The position numbers and the translations under genes were made by a program. A stretch of DNA of 64,000 nucleotides from positions 62,001-126,000 of the forward strand of contig NZ_FORP01000010.1 of NCBI RefSeq assembly GCF_900114035.1, written 5' to 3'. Positions 60,996-64,000 of this stretch are shown here, one piece after another; position 1 is the first letter of the stretch; each line of letters opens with the position of its first letter. The notes under the pieces are model-generated. The model did no database searches. It saw nothing but the letters and a program-made list of their open reading frames with translations, and was not told where the DNA came from. Source of the DNA: Amycolatopsis sacchari. GTDB taxonomy: Bacteria; Actinomycetota; Actinomycetes; Mycobacteriales; Pseudonocardiaceae.

Positions 60996-61150
60996 CGGAT
61001 CAACGACCACTGCCTGGATAGAGTACACATCCCCCGAAGCCGGGGAAACAGCACCCCCTCGCCCGCCCAACAACCGCCCTGAGCAGCGAAAACAGGTGAG
61101 CGAGCGCAAGAACTGCTGTAACTTGCACCACAGCCGCCCCAGCACCCCCG

Positions 61151-62881
61151 TCACCGCTGCAGCAAGCGTCGCAGCCAGCGGGAACGGCCGCCCAGCCCCT
61201 CGGCCTCGAACACCGCCACGCCGACCCTCGGCAGCTCACGCACGCCCGGGTAGACCAGGAACCGCGGCACCCAGTTCGGCTGGAACTTCGCGTTGAACCG
61301 GTACAGCGTCTCGATCTGGATCCACTTCGAGGCCCAGCCCAGCACCTTCGCCGAGACGCGCGCCACCGGGCCCGCACCGATCCGGCGCCCCTCCTCCAGC
61401 AGCTTCCGGAACGCCGCGAAGTTCAGCGAGACATATCTCACCCCCTGCTCGGGCGCCCTCAGCAGCAGCTCGGAGATCATCAGCTCGTTCACACCGTTGT
61501 CGGCGCTGCGGTCGCGGCGCATGACGTCCAGCGACAGCCCCTGCGTCCCCCACGGCACGAACTGCAGCAGCCCCCGCACCCGGCCCCCCTGCTCGGCCGT
61601 CACGACCACCGAACCCGGATCCCCCATGCGCCCCAGCGCCATCGAGAACCCGCGCTCGGTGTCGCTGCCCCGCCAGTTCGCCGCGAGCGACTCCAGCTCC
61701 CGCAGCTCCTCGGCGCTCAGCTCCTCCGTCCGGCGCACCCGCACCTCGTACCCGGCCCGCTTCGTCCGCGACACCGCCTGCCGCACCCCGCGCATGACGC
61801 GGCCCTCCAGCGTGAACGTCGCAGCGTCGACGACCGCCTCGTCACCGATCTCCAGCACGTCCAGGTCGTAGCGCGCCCAGACCGTCGCCCCCAGCTCGGA
61901 ACAGCCCATCGCCGCGGGCACCCAGCCGTGCCGCCGGCACACCTCCAGGAACTCCTCGATCGCCCCCGGCCAGGCTTCGCTGTCCCCCAGCGGATCGGCC
62001 GACGCGACCGCCGCACCGGCGATCACGCGGTACGTCACCGCCGCCTTCCCCGTCTTCGAGAAGACCACGAACTTGTCGTCGCGCAGCGCGAAGTAGCCCA
62101 GCGAGTCCCGCTCGCCGTGCTGGTCGAGCAGCTCCTTCAGCCGCGCCTTCTCCGCCTCCGACGTGTGCGGCGCCGGCTCCGCCGAGCGCAGCAGGAAATA
62201 GGCCGCGACCAGCACCGCGCCGAGCCCGAACAACAACCCCACCGACGTGGTGAGGTCGTCCATCCACGTGACGCGGAACACCGCCGGGCCGCTCACGCCG
62301 ATCAACGCCAGCGCCGCGTCGGCGAGCCTGCCCTGCCAGTCCAGCGGCTCCACGAACGCCCGCGGGGCGAACGACAGCAGCGCGAAGTTGATCAGCAACC
62401 CGGCCAGCGCCAGCTGCAGGAACACCCGCACCGCCCGCCACCGCCCGGTCACCGGATCGGGCAGCGCGATGAAGTGCCGCCGGTTCGCCAGCAACGCCAC
62501 CGCCAGCGCGACCGACACCAGCCCCGCACCGAACACGTGGCGCAACCCCAGGTGCGACAACGCCAGCAGCACGCTCGCCGCGAGCGCCAGCTGCCACGCC
62601 CGGCGCTTGCGCCGCCGCAGACCCGACGCGAGCAGGATCAACAGCACACCGGTGACCAGCACGACCGCGGCCGCGGCCGTCGTCGCGTCCTGCGGCAACT
62701 CCAGCCACTCGGCGACGTGCCCGCGCAACCCCCTGCGCCCGGCGGGCAGCACCACCGACAGCACCGCGACCAGCCCGACGAGCCGCGTCGTCGACGTGAT
62801 CGCGGCGACCGACGCGGCCCCGGTCAGGCGCCACAGCGCCGGCGACACGTGTCGTTCGCCCGCCAACGGCCTCCCCACCAA
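61151..62881 (-). CDS. MprF-like membrane protein with DUF2156 phosphatidylglycerol lysyltransferase domain
   Basis: 576 residues from TTG at 62881 (GTG one codon later is as good), after AGGAGGGGAGC. About six transmembrane segments lie in residues 10-230. The C-terminal DUF2156 part has YFALRDDKFVVFSKTGKAAV, ADPLGDSEAWPGAIEEF and SLDVMRRDRSADNGVNELMI, matching MprF/LysX acyl-transferase domains that load lysine or similar from tRNA onto phosphatidylglycerol. It would lessen negative surface charge. Last gene after the CoA ligase, 19 bases away. Confidence 0.9.
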   Translation of the reverse strand: MVGRPLAGERHVSPALWRLTGAASVAAITSTTRLVGLVAVLSVVLPAGRRGLRGHVAEWLELPQDATTAAAAVVLVTGVLLILLASGLRRRKRRAWQLALAASVLLALSHLGLRHVFGAGLVSVALAVALLANRRHFIALPDPVTGRWRAVRVFLQLALAGLLINFALLSFAPRAFVEPLDWQGRLADAALALIGVSGPAVFRVTWMDDLTTSVGLLFGLGAVLVAAYFLLRSAEPAPHTSEAEKARLKELLDQHGERDSLGYFALRDDKFVVFSKTGKAAVTYRVIAGAAVASADPLGDSEAWPGAIEEFLEVCRRHGWVPAAMGCSELGATVWARYDLDVLEIGDEAVVDAATFTLEGRVMRGVRQAVSRTKRAGYEVRVRRTEELSAEELRELESLAANWRGSDTERGFSMALGRMGDPGSVVVTAEQGGRVRGLLQFVPWGTQGLSLDVMRRDRSADNGVNELMISELLLRAPEQGVRYVSLNFAAFRKLLEEGRRIGAGPVARVSAKVLGWASKWIQIETLYRFNAKFQPNWVPRFLVYPGVRELPRVGVAVFEAEGLGGRSRWLRRLLQR

Positions 62882-62900
62882 CCCGCTCCCCTCCTGCTGC

Positions 62901-64000
62901 CTACCCCCTGGCCAGCTCCACGAACGGCCCCAACGCGTCCGGGTTGGCCAGCGCGTCGCGGCTCACCGCTCTGTCGAGTGGCATCCCGGCCAGGATCCGC
63001 TTGACCGGGACCTCACACTTCTTACCGTTGAGCGTCCTCGGCACCGCGGCCACCTCGATGAACCGGTCCGGCACGTGCCTCGGCGACAACTCCGCCCGCA
63101 GCGCCTTCCGCAGCGCGGGCTCGACGTCGGCGAGCACCGCGCCCTCCGCCAACACCACGAAACACAGCAGCTCACCGTTGGTATTCCCGACGCTGGTGGT
63201 GTCGATCACGAGGGAGTCGGCGATCTCGTCGAAGCCCTCGACGACGCGGTAGAACTCGGCCGTGCCCATCCGCACCCCGCCGCGGTTGAGCGTCGAGTCG
63301 CTGCGGCCGTAGATCACGGCGGACCCGCGCTCGGTGATCCGGATCCAGTCCCCGTGCCGCCACGCGCCCGGGTAGTAGTCGAAGTACGCGTCACGCAGCC
63401 GCGAGCCGTCCGGGTCGTTCCAGAAGTACACCGGCATCGACGGCATCGGCTGCGTCACCACGAGCTCGCCGACCTCCTCGACGACCTCGTTCCCGTCGTC
63501 GTCGTACGCGGCCACGGCGGCACCGAGCGCACGGCACGACAGCTCGCCCAGCCACACCGGCACGTCCGGCGCCGCGCACACGAAGGCCGCGCACAGGTCG
63601 GTACCGCCCGACACGGAGCAGATCTGGATGCTCGCGCCGACCTTCTCGGCGATCCACCGGAAGCCCTCGACGCTCAGCGGCGCACCCGTCGACCCGATGG
63701 CGCGCAACGACGACAGGTCGTACTCCGCGCCCGGTTCCAGCCGCGCCTTGAGGCAGCTCTGCACGAACGGCGCCGACGTGCCGAAGTACGTGATCCGCTC
63801 CCGCTCCGCGAGGCGCCACAGCGCACCGAGGTCCGGGTGGCCGGGGCTGCCGTCGAACAACACGATCGTCGTGCCCACCAGCAGCCCGCCGATGAGGAAA
63901 TTCCACATCATCCAGCCGGTCGTGGTGAACCAGAAGAACCGGTCGCCGGGGCCGAGATCGCTCTGCACGGCCAGCGCCTTGAGGTGTTCGAGGACGATGC
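62901..64000 (-). CDS. Acetoacetyl-CoA synthetase, C-terminal part (5' end outside window)
   Basis: Last 366 codons of an ANL-superfamily ligase whose start lies beyond 64000. FFWFTTTGWMMWNFLIGGLL, LRAIGSTGAPLSVEGF, YGRSDSTLNRGGVRMGTAEF and NGKKCEVPVKRIL with the catalytic lysine are the hallmarks of acetoacetate-CoA ligases, and the tail FVELARG is complete. It activates acetoacetate with ATP and CoA. The MprF-like gene follows 19 bases downstream on the same transcript. Confidence 0.93.
   Translation of the reverse strand, partial: IVLEHLKALAVQSDLGPGDRFFWFTTTGWMMWNFLIGGLLVGTTIVLFDGSPGHPDLGALWRLAERERITYFGTSAPFVQSCLKARLEPGAEYDLSSLRAIGSTGAPLSVEGFRWIAEKVGASIQICSVSGGTDLCAAFVCAAPDVPVWLGELSCRALGAAVAAYDDDGNEVVEEVGELVVTQPMPSMPVYFWNDPDGSRLRDAYFDYYPGAWRHGDWIRITERGSAVIYGRSDSTLNRGGVRMGTAEFYRVVEGFDEIADSLVIDTTSVGNTNGELLCFVVLAEGAVLADVEPALRKALRAELSPRHVPDRFIEVAAVPRTLNGKKCEVPVKRILAGMPLDRAVSRDALANPDALGPFVELARG

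Overview
The window is very GC-rich, coding-dense DNA with GTG and TTG starts, many ATGA-type overlaps, an actinobacterial LexA box, MT0933-type antitoxin, EspC-like and YbaB-like proteins and a C-H-C CsoR. It reads as the chromosome of an actinomycete, most likely Pseudonocardiaceae (Amycolatopsis-like). That placement is inference; no rRNA or marker phylogeny is available here.

Layout. 0-3.2 kb: end of a di/oligopeptide ABC importer (permease tail, two ATPases) followed by an extended SDR. 3.3-9.3 kb: zinc deacylase, CBS-nucleotidyltransferase, a multidomain HTH/MNT-like/HEPN-like regulator with a lipase, a small Cys-rich protein, an AI-2E family permease and tRNA-Ser(GGA). 9.5-13.6 kb: a four-gene cassette of small helical proteins around a three-module FtsK/SpoIIIE-type ATPase, then a YbaB-like protein. 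13.6-20.3 kb: secreted lamin-tail/EEP nuclease, an orphan protein, tRNA-Ser(CGA), CsbD-like protein, tadA with its partner, M20 amidohydrolase and tyrA. 20.3-22.7 kb: low-complexity spacer, antitoxin with a collagen-like tail opposite an SRPBCC toxin-like gene, and a lipoprotein deacetylase. 22.7-28.6 kb: the most unusual region, with sigma factor, small beta-type protein and TPR-CHAT protease, plus a papain-like protease cotranscribed with a protein carrying eight GAWDPNTPPPT-type repeats. 28.7-36.2 kb: SRPBCC protein, NAD(P)-binding protein, TetR, MarR/GbsR and an ABC drug exporter with clear palindromic operators, then MFS and succinate-semialdehyde dehydrogenase. 36.3-38.3 kb: a triad resembling type VII secretion substrates. 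38.3-46.4 kb: membrane proteins, PPOX protein, MBL hydrolase, secreted GH1, CutA, Ppx/GppA and a TPP enzyme. 46.5-50.9 kb: complete glucarate uptake and dehydration operon with an IclR regulator. 50.9-57.1 kb: CoA-transferase, then a copper island (permease, CopA, CopZ, NicT-like transporter, CsoR) with three related CsoR-type operators. 57.1-60.6 kb: orphan SOS box, DUF2188-like protein, XRE-ImmA pair, HNH endonuclease and GyrI-like protein. 60.7-64 kb: tRNA-Arg(ACG), tRNA-Ser(GCT), MprF-like protein and the 3' part of acetoacetyl-CoA synthetase.

Best candidates for undescribed biology are (i) the CHAT/papain/repeat-protein cassette under its own sigma factor, (ii) the triple-module FtsK-like ATPase cassette, (iii) the HTH-MNT-HEPN fusion with lost catalytic residues, (iv) the MT0933 antitoxin with collagen-like tail, and (v) a perfect LexA box left between two convergent genes.
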